Positions 17,023-25,064 of a stretch of DNA of 28,254 nucleotides are shown one piece after another. Location of the stretch: assembly GCA_007128075.1 (NCBI GenBank), contig SKYD01000139.1, positions 1 to 28,254 of the forward strand, given 5' to 3'. The notes beneath the pieces are model-generated. The model saw nothing but the letters and a program-made list of their open reading frames with translations. It had not been told where the DNA came from and searched no databases. The DNA is from Thiorhodovibrio sp. (GTDB lineage: Bacteria > Pseudomonadota > Gammaproteobacteria > Chromatiales > Chromatiaceae). A program made the position numbers and the translations under genes. Every line of letters begins with the position of its first letter. Positions within the stretch are counted from its first letter, which is position 1.

Positions 17023-17372
17023 GGTGATTAAAAATCCGTCAACAATGGTGGCATGATTGCAACTTTCTAGCTTATCATGGGAAGATTCGTTGGCATAATG
17101 TTGAGCACGCGACGCATTGCAGTGTGCAGTTAGGTCGCTCGTCATTTATGATCATCTACGGTAAACTTGGCGGCTGTTGGAGGATATGTTGAATTGGCTC
17201 ATGGCTGCAAGAGGCTATTGATTTTAGCCAGCTTGGCTGACTCTTAAAAGAAATGATTATAATCCATCGACTCTAGATAGATCCCGTTTAGTATATTCGA
17301 TCTAGTTAATTGTTATACAAAAGAAAGATTTGCACTTTCCATCTACAGCCGTGTAAATGTAGTTTCAGTAAT
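17023..17372. other. Intergenic region between nnr and the methyltransferase relic
   Basis: These 350 bases separate the divergent nnr and methyltransferase genes. I see no convincing gene here. The side near nnr has ordinary composition, while from about 17210 it becomes AT-rich like the restriction relic. The left boundary of the acquired segment may therefore lie near 17200-17270. A perfect TATAAT at 17258-17263 could serve the methyltransferase. A short inverted repeat, TAGATC (17278-17283) and GATCTA (17299-17304), with 15 bases between the arms, is too short to call an operator. Confidence 0.5.
17233..17263 (+). promoter_or_regulatory. Possible promoter for the methyltransferase relic
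   Basis: A perfect -10 box TATAAT (17258-17263) has TTGGCT (17233-17238) upstream at a long spacing of 19 bases. The -35 matches at only three or four positions. A transcript would start near 17270, about 100 bases before the ATG at 17373. Confidence 0.3.
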
Positions 17373-18351
17373 ATGAGTAACTTCACCTTTATAGACCTTT
17401 TTGCTGGAATCGGCGGCATTAGAATCGCCTTTGAGCGAAATGGGGGAGAATGTGTTTTTAGCTCGGAATGGGATGAATACGCCCAGAAGTCCTATGCAGC
17501 TTACTTTGGGCACAAACCTCACGGCGATATTACAAAAATCGATGCAAGCTATATCCCCAATCATGATATCCTTACTGGGGGATTTCCATGTCAGGCATTC
17601 AGCATCATTGGCGATAAAAAAGGGTTTGCTGATACTAGAGGAACTTTATTTTTTGACATTGAAAGAATTTTAAAAGCAAAAATGCCTAAAGCGTTTTTGC
17701 TTGAGAATGTCAAAAATCTAGTTTCTCACGACAAAGGACAAACATTTAAAATAATCCTAAAAAAATTAGAGGATTTAGGGTACACTGTTTATTACAAGGT
17801 ATTAAATGCCTTAGACTATGGTTTGCCTCAAAAAAGAGAGAGAATTATCATCGTAGGGTTTCTTGGAAATTTTCCATTTCAATTTCCAGAGCCAATAAAA
17901 AAAAAGAGTGCTACTTGAAAATTTTTTAGAAGACGATAAATCTGTAAATAAAAAGCATTTTGTTTCCGAAAAAGTGAAGGAAAGCGTGTGGAGGCGACTA
18001 AAAGTCGAACCATTTTTTCCTTCAATGTGGCATGAAAATAAATCGGGTAATATTTCGGTGCTTCCTTATAGTTGCGCATTACGAGCTGGAGCATCCTATA
18101 ACTATCTTCTCGTTAATGGCGTTAGACGACCAACACCAAGAGAAAATTTGCGATTACAAGGGTTTCCAGAAAATTATCCGATAGTAGTTCCAGATTTCCA
18201 AATTAGAAAGCAAGCAGGAAACTCAGTGCCTGTATCCATGATAGAGGCAGTAGCGAGAAAGATGGTAAAGACAATGAATTCAGAAGAACTTCAGTTAAAT
18301 GGATGCAGGGTTAAAATAGAACAAAATGGGCAGGTCGCATTTACCTTATGA
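17373..18351 (+). pseudogene. C5-cytosine DNA methyltransferase, frameshifted at a poly-A run
   Basis: The first frame (17373-17918) carries motif I DLFAGIGG at residues 8-15, motif IV GFPCQAFS with catalytic C73, motif VI ENV at 111-113 and motif VIII QKRER, then hits TGA. The rest continues one frame over to 18351, with motif IX-like RRPTPRENLRLQGFPENYPI and motif X QAGNSVPVSMIEAVARKM. Removing one A from the nine-A run at 17897-17905 joins the two into a 325-residue enzyme of normal size. The break falls at the start of the target-recognition domain, so neither half should methylate alone. The ATG at 17373 is preferred to TTG 17310 because motif I then sits at the usual place. The gene is markedly AT-rich (18 G+C in the 60 bases from 17761) and its stop overlaps the next start as ATGA. 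A phase-variable or slippage-expressed gene, or a sequencing error, remains possible. Confidence 0.85.
17897..17905 (+). repeat. Nine-A homopolymer at the methyltransferase frame break
   Basis: Nine consecutive A lie exactly where the two methyltransferase frames must join. With eight A the full-length frame is open; with nine it ends at TGA 17916-17918. Such runs are prone to replication slippage, transcriptional slippage and base-calling error. Confidence 0.9.
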
Positions 18352-18626
18352 AAGAAAAAGAAGCTTTAGATAAAGTCATTAACAAAGGAAGAGTTCACTT
18401 TTATAAGCCATTCCAGATCGCAGAGATTCTTAGAAAGGCGCGATTGGGCGAGCTGAGTGATTTAAGCGATCTTGAAAGCTACAGAAATATCTCAAAGAAG
18501 TGGAGGAATGACATTCCTATGCTACTTGTTGGGAGAATATCAACCAGTTCTGCCCGATATCAGGACGACATTTTTAAAGCACGATTCAATAACACTACTC
18601 GTTTTCGCTCTGGCATGTCACCATAG
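18348..18626 (+). pseudogene. HaeII-like restriction endonuclease, N-terminal fragment
   Basis: A 92-codon frame begins at an ATG overlapping the methyltransferase stop. Residues 13-76 (from KGRVHFYKPFQIAEIL through YRNISKKWRND to GRISTSSARYQDDIF at 62-76) resemble, from memory, the N-terminus of the HaeII endonuclease family, which is about 350 residues long. Similarity stops near residue 80; the last dozen residues look like unrelated DNA read through to a TAG. The fragment therefore lacks most of the protein and should be inactive. Its position after a C5 methyltransferase supports a former HaeII-type pair; HaeII itself recognises RGCGCY. The family call is by motif memory, not by search. 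Confidence 0.6.
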
Positions 18627-18710
18627 CAATTGTATACCATTTGATAAATGATCCGAACATGGAAACAGCAGCACCACGATCATCAGTCACCGATGGTGTG
18701 CGGTGAGTGA

Positions 18711-18740
18711 TTGATGAAGTTACAATAAATTTGGTAAAAT
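18711..18740 (+). promoter_or_regulatory. Candidate promoter of the M48 lipoprotein gene
   Basis: TTGATG (18711-18716) and TAAAAT (18735-18740) lie 18 bases apart, matching consensus at four and five of six positions. A GAGGA ribosome-binding site follows at 18755-18759, 11 bases before the ATG at 18771. Together they support independent expression after the decayed restriction locus. Confidence 0.45.
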
Positions 18741-18770
18741 TTCCGAAATTTTGCGAGGACATTAGACGCT

Positions 18771-19538
18771 ATGCAAAAGCTTTTTTTGAGACGCGGATTA
18801 CTGTCATCAATCACTGCCATGGCTGTGGTCATTGGGTTATCTGCCTGCGAAACGCTCACACTCAACGATGGATTAGAGGTTGCCGCTCATTTGGTGCCAG
18901 CGGTATTGGTAACTGATGACCAGATCATCGAGTTTTCGCGGGCTGGCGTTGCCGAGCAGGATCAAAAACATCAGGTTGCTGCGGCACAAAGCCCTTATCA
19001 TCGACGGCTGATGGCGATCACCCAGCATAAAACGCTGATCGATGGCCACCAGCTTAATTATAAAGTCTATTTATCCGACACCATCAATGCTTTTGCTGCA
19101 CCTGATGGCAGTATTCGGGTTTTTTCTGGGCTGATGGATCACCTCAACGATGATGAGCTGGCGTTTGTGATCGGGCACGAGATCGGGCATGTGGTGCGTG
19201 GGCATTCGCAACAACAATTCCGCGCCGCTTCTTTAACCAGCGGTGGACGGCGGCTGCTCGGTGTCGCCAGCCAAGGGGCGTTAAGAGATTATGCGACCTC
19301 TGACCTTGGGCAGTTTGTCGAGCTGATGATTCGCGGTCAGTTTTCTCAAGCACACGAACATGAGGCCGATGATTATGGGTTGCAGATGTTGCGACGCTTT
19401 AATCGACCACCAACCGCAGCGGCATCGGCTCTGGACACTTTAGCCAGCTTTAGCCAATCGACTTCGATGATCGAACAGATGATTGCCAGCCATCCCGAGC
19501 CAAGACAACGAGCGGCACGAATACGGGCGCGACTTTAG
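18771..19538 (+). CDS. M48-family zinc metalloprotease lipoprotein
   Basis: The 255-residue protein has a lipoprotein signal peptide with lipobox LSAC, the lipidated cysteine being C26. The next residue is Glu, not Asp, so the outer membrane is the likely destination. The zinc-binding motif HEIGH is at 136-140 (GHEIGHVVRGH), and the third ligand is E198 in HEHEADDYG, the M48 EXXXD pattern. The C-terminal SHPEPRQRAARI segment is also usual in the family. E. coli LoiP (YggG) is a comparable outer-membrane lipoprotease. It would act in the periplasm on misfolded or regulatory envelope proteins. It stands alone after the restriction relic and 172 bases before the large membrane-protein gene on the same strand. 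Confidence 0.92.
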   Translation: MQKLFLRRGLLSSITAMAVVIGLSACETLTLNDGLEVAAHLVPAVLVTDDQIIEFSRAGVAEQDQKHQVAAAQSPYHRRLMAITQHKTLIDGHQLNYKVYLSDTINAFAAPDGSIRVFSGLMDHLNDDELAFVIGHEIGHVVRGHSQQQFRAASLTSGGRRLLGVASQGALRDYATSDLGQFVELMIRGQFSQAHEHEADDYGLQMLRRFNRPPTAAASALDTLASFSQSTSMIEQMIASHPEPRQRAARIRARL

Positions 19539-19710
19539 GCACATAGTGCTGCATAATCAACTGCGTGCAGATAGCGCATATTGATCTCATCGCAACAATA
19601 TACCAATCAACGGCGCAGCTTAATTTTTTGTTTTCGATTAAACTATAACCAACGGATGTTGGGGTCGCTGGCGTTGTCTGGTGACATGGATTCAATAATC
19701 GAACAAACTA

Positions 19711-22700
19711 ATGCCTATTGCGACTGCCAAAGCCTTTCGCCAGCAGATTCTCAAGCCCGCCGAAGGTATTTTTTTATTCCATGCCCGCGCCATTGAGCGG
19801 CTGATCGAAGGTCAGTTTGGTGACCAACTGTTTGGCATCTCGGTTCCCAATCTGCCGTATTACTTAATGCCGCAAGCGGCATTTTTGTTTGGGCTGGAAA
19901 CCGAGAATGCCGAGGCCTTGTCGGTGATCGAAGGGCTGCGGCTGCCCAGTTATGTCATTTTGTTACCCTCGCCAAACGAGCAGTTGCAATCACGCGAGAC
20001 GCTGGATCGGCTGCGCTATGACTATTGGTCGCGCAGTTTTGAGGCCGAGGTAGCACGGGCGTGGCAGATGGCACGCGACACCTGTGGCGATGCCGCTGAT
20101 TTTGGCGCACCTGCCTTGCGCCAGCTCATTGGCGACCATGCGTATACTGAGATGGTCGATGTGCTCGATTACGACGATCTCACTCTACCCATCTGGGATG
20201 AGTCGCTGATTTGTCGCAGCTTTGTCGCTGCCATCACCCGCCTGCGCTATTTTGCCCCAGGAGCGCGCTCGTTTTTCTTTCCAGCAATTCGCAACTGGGC
20301 GGAGCTGGATCGCTGGCTCGGTGCAGGCGGGTTGGATTTGCCACCGCCATTAGTCAGCCGTCGTCACCCGCCGCTGTTGAGCAACAGCCGACCCGGGAGC
20401 AAGCGCGGGGCGATGGGAATCATTCCCTTATTGCCCACCGCCCTGCCTTATGGCCAGTCTGACCCCGACCTAGAGCCGGCACTGGCGCGGATACAAGCCC
20501 AACACGCTCCGGCTTATGCGATGCGCCGCCGCCCGCTGGTCACGCCGACCACCACCGTCAAACGCGCCAGCCGAACTCTGGCGTTGCGCTGTGAACTGGC
20601 GTTACGCAACAGTGCGCACCTGCGCCCGCGCCGCTCGTGGCCAATGCAACTGTGGGATGAGCTCACCGCCCGTTTAAGTCGGCTTTCGGGGCGGCTACTA
20701 TTTGCCCCCTCGCTGGAGCGATTCCACGCCCCCTCGGCCAAGCGACCCTCACGCGCCTGGCTCAATGCTGGGGTGTCGCTGTTTCGTCACGCTCTAGTTG
20801 CTGCGCATCGCGCCGAGCGGCGCGGCCGTTTTGCGGTGGCGTTAATCCATCTGGCGAATGCGCGGCGGCTGTTGGCGCGGCTGGAGCGATTTTCCATCGA
20901 TCCGATGGAACACCTTTATGCCGCAATGAGTGAGCGCGAGCTGCGTTGTGAACAGGGGCTGACGCGGCTGTTGGTCACCCGTTTGCAGCTCAAACCACCG
21001 CTGGCTGATCAGCTTCAGCAGTTGATTCATCGGCTTGCAGCGGAAGATCGTGGCACCAGTGCCTCGTCGCCAGCGCGCACCGTGCTCGGGCATCTTGCCA
21101 GCGTCTCCGTGGAAAGTCGCAGTGATTATTACCAGATTCAGCTCTGGCAAGGGCTGTGGCGGCAAGGCTCTGACCGCTGGCGGCAGATGTTGCCATTTCA
21201 ATCATTGCTCTATGCACTGCGCTCGTTGCAGAACGCACGGCAACGGCTGGAGGATATTCCCTGGCCGCTGGCGGATATGGAGCAATTCACCCGCATTTTG
21301 GAGGACATGACCGCCTGTGTGACTGCGGATCTCGACCAGCAGTTGCGTCCACGGTTACAGCAAGCGATGCGCGAGGCGGAATTTCTGCCCCGCGATCATC
21401 GTGAAAATGTTGCCGCACATAAAATGCTCCGCGAGTTGCTGGATGTCATCGCGCAGCGGCGGCATCTGAAATTCACCGATGTGCGCGATGTGGTGGCACG
21501 CAATATCTTGCGGCTGCCTGATCCCACCTTGGGTGAATTTTTTCGCGGTGATCGGCTGCGCCGCTTTGATCGCACCGCCGCTCGCGCTCTGCCTGGGGTG
21601 TATCGCCCTGGCGAGTTTTATATCAAGGGCTTGCAACAGTTGACCGCACCGCTGTTTGGTACCGATCTTGGGCGGCGGTTGTTGCGTCATCTGCTCGTGC
21701 CCGCTGGTGCGGTGTTTTTGGTGCTCAAAACGCTGGATTTGCTGCTCTATGAGCTGCCTTGGGTGGATAAAGCCTTTCATCTCACCAGCACCCTTGCCGT
21801 GACCTTGTTCGCCACGCTGATCAATGTGTTGTTTTATACCGAAATTGGTCGTCATATCATCAGCTCATTTTGGTCAGGCAGCCGCTTTTTGCTGTATTTT
21901 TTATTGATCGATGGGCCGCGCACCCTGCTGCGCTGGCCACCGGTGTTGCGGCTGCTCAACACCGGGCTGATGCGTGGTTTAGGGCGCAATCTGATTCAGC
22001 CGCTGTTGGTTGGCATCTTGCCGTTGATTCCGATCATGATGCTGGCGGTTTTGGTCGATGAGGTGCCGATTCCCGGGCTGTGGCTGCTGGGGCTGGCGTT
22101 CGCGCTCGGCACCCTGGCGCGCAACACACCAGGTGGGCGGCGTTTTATTGACAATCTGGTGTCTTATGTCACCCGCGTTTTTGCACGCATCAATCAAACA
22201 GTGTTTTTTGGCGCGATTCAGCAGCTATTGTTTTTCTTTAAGGAACTGACGCGGCGTTTTGCGCAGGCGATGTATCGGGTGGACGAAAGCCTGACCCATC
22301 ATTTAAGCGAATCCCGCCAAAATTATCTGCTCAAGGTGATTGCCGCGCCGTTGTGGCACTTTTTTGAGACCCTGATTCAGTTTTATATCACCGTGCTGAT
22401 TGAGCCACAGGTCAATCCTGTGAAGCACTTTCCGATTGTCACCATCGGACACAAGATCATGCTGCCGTTTTTGCCAGCCATCACTGCGTTTTTCTTGGCC
22501 ATCACCCATTCGTTGCTGCCTAAATGGATCGGTTATCCACTGGTTACGCTTACTGTGGTGATGCTGCCAGGGCTATTTGGCTTTTTGGTGTGGGAATTTA
22601 AGGAAAATTGGAAACTATATGAAGCCAATCACGCGGTGGCATTGCGCAATTTCGATGATTCAGCACAGGAGTTAATAATCGAGCCAGCGGTGATTGGCGA

Positions 22701-23208
22701 TCATGGCGAGACCATGCGCCGCTTGCTGATGCGCGGCTTTCACAGCGGGGCGCTGCCCAAAAGTTTTGATCGGGTGCGCCGCGTGGTGCTCAAGCAACTC
22801 CGCGATCAGCGACCCTATCCAAAGCGAGTGCGATCCACCCAGCGGCGGCTGGAGGCCATCGAGCGCGCAATCTGCGTGTTTGTGGATCGCGAGCTGTCCT
22901 TTGCACTGCGCCAGCGTTGCCAAAATCCAGATTGTACTCTAGAGCGCGTCGATACCCGCACCCCGCGCTTGGCAACGCAATGGGTCGAGCTGCAAATTGA
23001 TCTCTACCCCCAACAGCAACAAGAGCCAGTACAGCTAAAAATCGACATTGCCCTGCACCAGAGCAACATCGTGATGACCACCGCCATCATTGGCCAGCAA
23101 CAGCGAATTAGCCCCGCGTGCTGGCAGATGATCGATGCCGATATGCGGCTGTTCGCCGGACGGATGGAAGCGCGGCTGGCAGCTGATTGTTTTAGCGGTC
23201 TAGCCTAG
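19711..23208 (+). CDS. Very large membrane protein of unknown function (1165 residues)
   Basis: I do not recognise this protein. An N-terminal soluble region of about 650 residues starts with PAEGIFLFHARAIERLI and LPYYLMPQAAFLFGLE. It includes a proline- and arginine-rich linker at about 220-300 and a long helical, Arg-rich part from about 340 to 640. Hydrophobic segments follow at about 657-680, 690-710, 717-730, 762-802 (probably two) and 915-962 (probably two), with amphipathic helices between. The last 200 residues are soluble again, with a basic helical stretch (RVRRVVLKQLRDQRPYPKRV) and a terminal strand-rich part. No signal peptide, Walker motif, HExxH, or GT or protease signature was seen. 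Codon use and composition match the core genes, so it looks resident rather than newly acquired. No ribosome-binding site precedes the ATG. Its end overlaps the convergent PAP2 gene by nine bases. Confidence 0.85.
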   Translation: MPIATAKAFRQQILKPAEGIFLFHARAIERLIEGQFGDQLFGISVPNLPYYLMPQAAFLFGLETENAEALSVIEGLRLPSYVILLPSPNEQLQSRETLDRLRYDYWSRSFEAEVARAWQMARDTCGDAADFGAPALRQLIGDHAYTEMVDVLDYDDLTLPIWDESLICRSFVAAITRLRYFAPGARSFFFPAIRNWAELDRWLGAGGLDLPPPLVSRRHPPLLSNSRPGSKRGAMGIIPLLPTALPYGQSDPDLEPALARIQAQHAPAYAMRRRPLVTPTTTVKRASRTLALRCELALRNSAHLRPRRSWPMQLWDELTARLSRLSGRLLFAPSLERFHAPSAKRPSRAWLNAGVSLFRHALVAAHRAERRGRFAVALIHLANARRLLARLERFSIDPMEHLYAAMSERELRCEQGLTRLLVTRLQLKPPLADQLQQLIHRLAAEDRGTSASSPARTVLGHLASVSVESRSDYYQIQLWQGLWRQGSDRWRQMLPFQSLLYALRSLQNARQRLEDIPWPLADMEQFTRILEDMTACVTADLDQQLRPRLQQAMREAEFLPRDHRENVAAHKMLRELLDVIAQRRHLKFTDVRDVVARNILRLPDPTLGEFFRGDRLRRFDRTAARALPGVYRPGEFYIKGLQQLTAPLFGTDLGRRLLRHLLVPAGAVFLVLKTLDLLLYELPWVDKAFHLTSTLAVTLFATLINVLFYTEIGRHIISSFWSGSRFLLYFLLIDGPRTLLRWPPVLRLLNTGLMRGLGRNLIQPLLVGILPLIPIMMLAVLVDEVPIPGLWLLGLAFALGTLARNTPGGRRFIDNLVSYVTRVFARINQTVFFGAIQQLLFFFKELTRRFAQAMYRVDESLTHHLSESRQNYLLKVIAAPLWHFFETLIQFYITVLIEPQVNPVKHFPIVTIGHKIMLPFLPAITAFFLAITHSLLPKWIGYPLVTLTVVMLPGLFGFLVWEFKENWKLYEANHAVALRNFDDSAQELIIEPAVIGDHGETMRRLLMRGFHSGALPKSFDRVRRVVLKQLRDQRPYPKRVRSTQRRLEAIERAICVFVDRELSFALRQRCQNPDCTLERVDTRTPRLATQWVELQIDLYPQQQQEPVQLKIDIALHQSNIVMTTAIIGQQQRISPACWQMIDADMRLFAGRMEARLAADCFSGLA

Positions 23209-23730
23209 AATCAAAATACTGCTGTAGCCTAGACCAAAGCCGATGATGGTGGCGAAGATCACATCACTGGGATAATGCAGTCCTAAAATCACCCGTGATA
23301 GCGCGATCAGCAGGGTGAGCGGAATCAACAGCCACGCCAGTTGTGGATAATAATGCAGGGCGATATAGGTAAAGGCAACCGCGTGTAAGGTATGTCCCGA
23401 AGGGAAGCTGTAGCGATCCAGCGGGGCGACAATGGCATTGATATCTAAAGCATAATTACACGGACGCTCGCGCCTAGTGGTGCCTTTAAGTGCTTTGTAG
23501 AAGCCAAAACTCAGCCCGCCAGTGATGATCATGTGTGCTGTTGCCAACATGCCATCTAAGCCATCAAATACCACCATCGCTGCCATCAGCATGTACCAAA
23601 ACACGCCATCACCGAGACGGCTGATGACCGCGAAGCTGCGCGAGAGATATCGCCGCTGGCTGGAGCGGTGGCTCCACAGCCGACAGAAGGGGGTTTCAAG
23701 TTCATTTAATAAGTGCAGCCAGGCTTTCAT
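23200..23730 (-). CDS. PAP2-family membrane phosphatase
   Basis: The 176-residue protein has five or six membrane helices and the complete three-part phosphatase signature. These are K82-x6-R89-P90 (KGTTRRERP), P110-S111-G112-H113 (SFPSGHT) and S145-R146-x5-H152-x3-D156 (SRVILGLHYPSD). Such enzymes hydrolyse lipid phosphates (phosphatidic acid, phosphatidylglycerophosphate, undecaprenyl pyrophosphate) at the periplasmic face. The ATG at 23730 is preferred to 23745 because a GGGGA stands six bases before it. It overlaps the end of the GT4 gene by 29 bases, which suggests coupled expression and a joint role in a glycolipid or lipid-carrier step. The substrate cannot be inferred from sequence. 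Confidence 0.9.
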   Translation of the reverse strand: MKAWLHLLNELETPFCRLWSHRSSQRRYLSRSFAVISRLGDGVFWYMLMAAMVVFDGLDGMLATAHMIITGGLSFGFYKALKGTTRRERPCNYALDINAIVAPLDRYSFPSGHTLHAVAFTYIALHYYPQLAWLLIPLTLLIALSRVILGLHYPSDVIFATIIGFGLGYSSILILG

Positions 23731-24895
23731 GGGCGTTCCCCGCATGTGGATATCGATGGATCAAAGCAAGCAACCGTTGTTCAAGCAAGGCAATAACACG
23801 ATCCCAGCTCAAGGTTTCGGCGGTGGCACGCGCCGCCTGACCAGCGGCGGTTAACTGTGCCCGATCAAGAGCCACCGCCCCCGCTAGCGTACTATAGCCC
23901 GTTGTGTCAGACAGCGGAACTTTAAAACCGTTGCAGCGGTTCACAATCAGTTCGCGGGCAGCGGCATCATCAAAAGCCACCACTGGCAGACCGCTCGCCA
24001 TTGCCTCGGGAACCACATTGCCAAAGGTCTCGGTGCAACTAGGAAATAAAAACACATCTGCTGAGGCATAGTGCGCGGCAAGGGCGGCACCGATCTTAGC
24101 ACCGGCAAAGATCGCATCGGGATACAGACGCTCAAGCCGTGCGCGTTCTGGTCCATCACCCACCACCACCAAGCGGCTGCTGGGCTGGTGCGCGGCAATC
24201 GCGGCAAAACTTTGAAAGACCAGATCGATATTTTTCTCCGCTGCCAGCCGCCCGACATAGAGCACCACCAAGCTGTGTTGATCGCAGCCCCAGTGTTGAC
24301 GCAGCCTGGCGGAGCGATGCACTGGTGAGAACAGCGTGGTATCAACACCGCGAGTAAATAGCTCAAGATGAGCAAATCCTTGCTGTTCGAGCTGGCGTTG
24401 CAAAGCCATGGTCGGCACCAAAGTCGCCGCCGAGCGGTTATGAAACCGCTTCAAGCCGTGCATAATCAGTTGATTGAGCCAGCCACAGCCATAATAGCGG
24501 CTATAATGATGAAACTGAGTATGAAAACCAGTGGCGGCTGGAATACCTAGACCGCAGGCGGCGTACAATGCAGCATGACCCAAAGGACCTTGGGTGGCAA
24601 TATAAAGCACATCAGGTCGCCACTTCGCCCACTTTTTACGCAATCGTGAGGCGACTGGCAGCCCAAAGCGCAGACTGCGATAGCCTGGAATCGGCACTCC
24701 AGGCACCAGCATCTCGAATGTGGACGAATGAGTTTCATGCGCTTGGCGTGGACGCACCACCAGCACCTGATGTCCTCGCGCCCGCAATCCCTGCACTAGA
24801 TGACGCATGGTGTGAGCAACGCCGTTAATCTCTGGCGGATAGGTCTCAGTGACCACCGCAATCTGTAGCGGGTGGCGGCGATTGATTGCTGTCAT
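23702..24895 (-). CDS. GT4-family glycosyltransferase
   Basis: The 397-residue GT-B enzyme opens with IAVVTETYPPEINGVAHTM, the N-terminal Rossmann signature shared by MgtA-, PimB- and SQD2-like GT4 transferases. It continues with VLYVGRLAAEKNIDLVF and VVVGDGPERARLE. The retaining GT4 donor-binding segment is ETFGNVVPEAMASGLPVVAF, containing the E-x7-E pattern. The protein is probably peripheral on the inner-membrane cytoplasmic face. Related enzymes transfer mannose, glucose or sulfoquinovose to diacylglycerol or other lipids, but the donor here is unknown. ATG 24895 is chosen over TTG 24967 because the family signature begins ten residues after it and the added N-terminus is not conserved-looking. 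The PAP2 gene overlaps its end. Confidence 0.88.
   Translation of the reverse strand: MTAINRRHPLQIAVVTETYPPEINGVAHTMRHLVQGLRARGHQVLVVRPRQAHETHSSTFEMLVPGVPIPGYRSLRFGLPVASRLRKKWAKWRPDVLYIATQGPLGHAALYAACGLGIPAATGFHTQFHHYSRYYGCGWLNQLIMHGLKRFHNRSAATLVPTMALQRQLEQQGFAHLELFTRGVDTTLFSPVHRSARLRQHWGCDQHSLVVLYVGRLAAEKNIDLVFQSFAAIAAHQPSSRLVVVGDGPERARLERLYPDAIFAGAKIGAALAAHYASADVFLFPSCTETFGNVVPEAMASGLPVVAFDDAAARELIVNRCNGFKVPLSDTTGYSTLAGAVALDRAQLTAAGQAARATAETLSWDRVIALLEQRLLALIHRYPHAGNAHESLAALIK
23737..23741 (-). promoter_or_regulatory. Ribosome-binding site that fixes the PAP2 start
   Basis: GGGGA on the minus strand (23741-23737) lies six bases before ATG 23730 and inside the end of the GT4 gene. It decides that start over the upstream in-frame ATG at 23745. 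Confidence 0.6.
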
Positions 24896-24938
24896 AACGA
24901 TCAGATTCCCGATGAAGACCGAGCGTTCCAAAAATAGC

Positions 24939-24967
24939 AATGTAAGTTGATGGCGACAGCCTAGCAA
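24939..24967 (-). promoter_or_regulatory. Candidate promoter of the GT4-PAP2 pair
   Basis: On the minus strand TTGCTA (24967-24962) and TACATT (24944-24939) are 17 bases apart, four of six matches each. It would start transcription about 35 bases before ATG 24895. The 169-base gap to the ABC ATPase gene makes a separate promoter here reasonable. Confidence 0.3.
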
Positions 24968-25064
24968 TGTTTTATTGCCGTTCGATGACGATTTGATGAA
25001 AAATTGAGGACGATTGATAGGGCGTTGAGCAGTGTTGGCAGCGCGGTGGTTTTATCAAAGCATC

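Noticed and set aside
17278..17304. Inverted repeat TAGATC/GATCTA before the methyltransferase, considered as a controller-protein operator.
   Set aside because: Six-base arms with a 15-base gap are not significant, and no controller gene is present.
18593..18706. A 37-codon open frame just after the endonuclease fragment, ending VTDGVR, possibly the tail of a lost gene.
   Set aside because: No start codon with a ribosome-binding site, no recognisable family, and open frames of this length are common by chance.
19545..19576. Inverted repeat CTGCA/TGCAG after the M48 gene, considered as a terminator.
   Set aside because: The arms are five bases long and no T run follows.
24970..24991. A Pho-box-like direct repeat upstream of the GT4 gene (about nine of fourteen matches to the two seven-base half-sites).
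   Set aside because: The match is weak, and it sits upstream of rather than in place of the -35 box, unlike typical PhoB sites.
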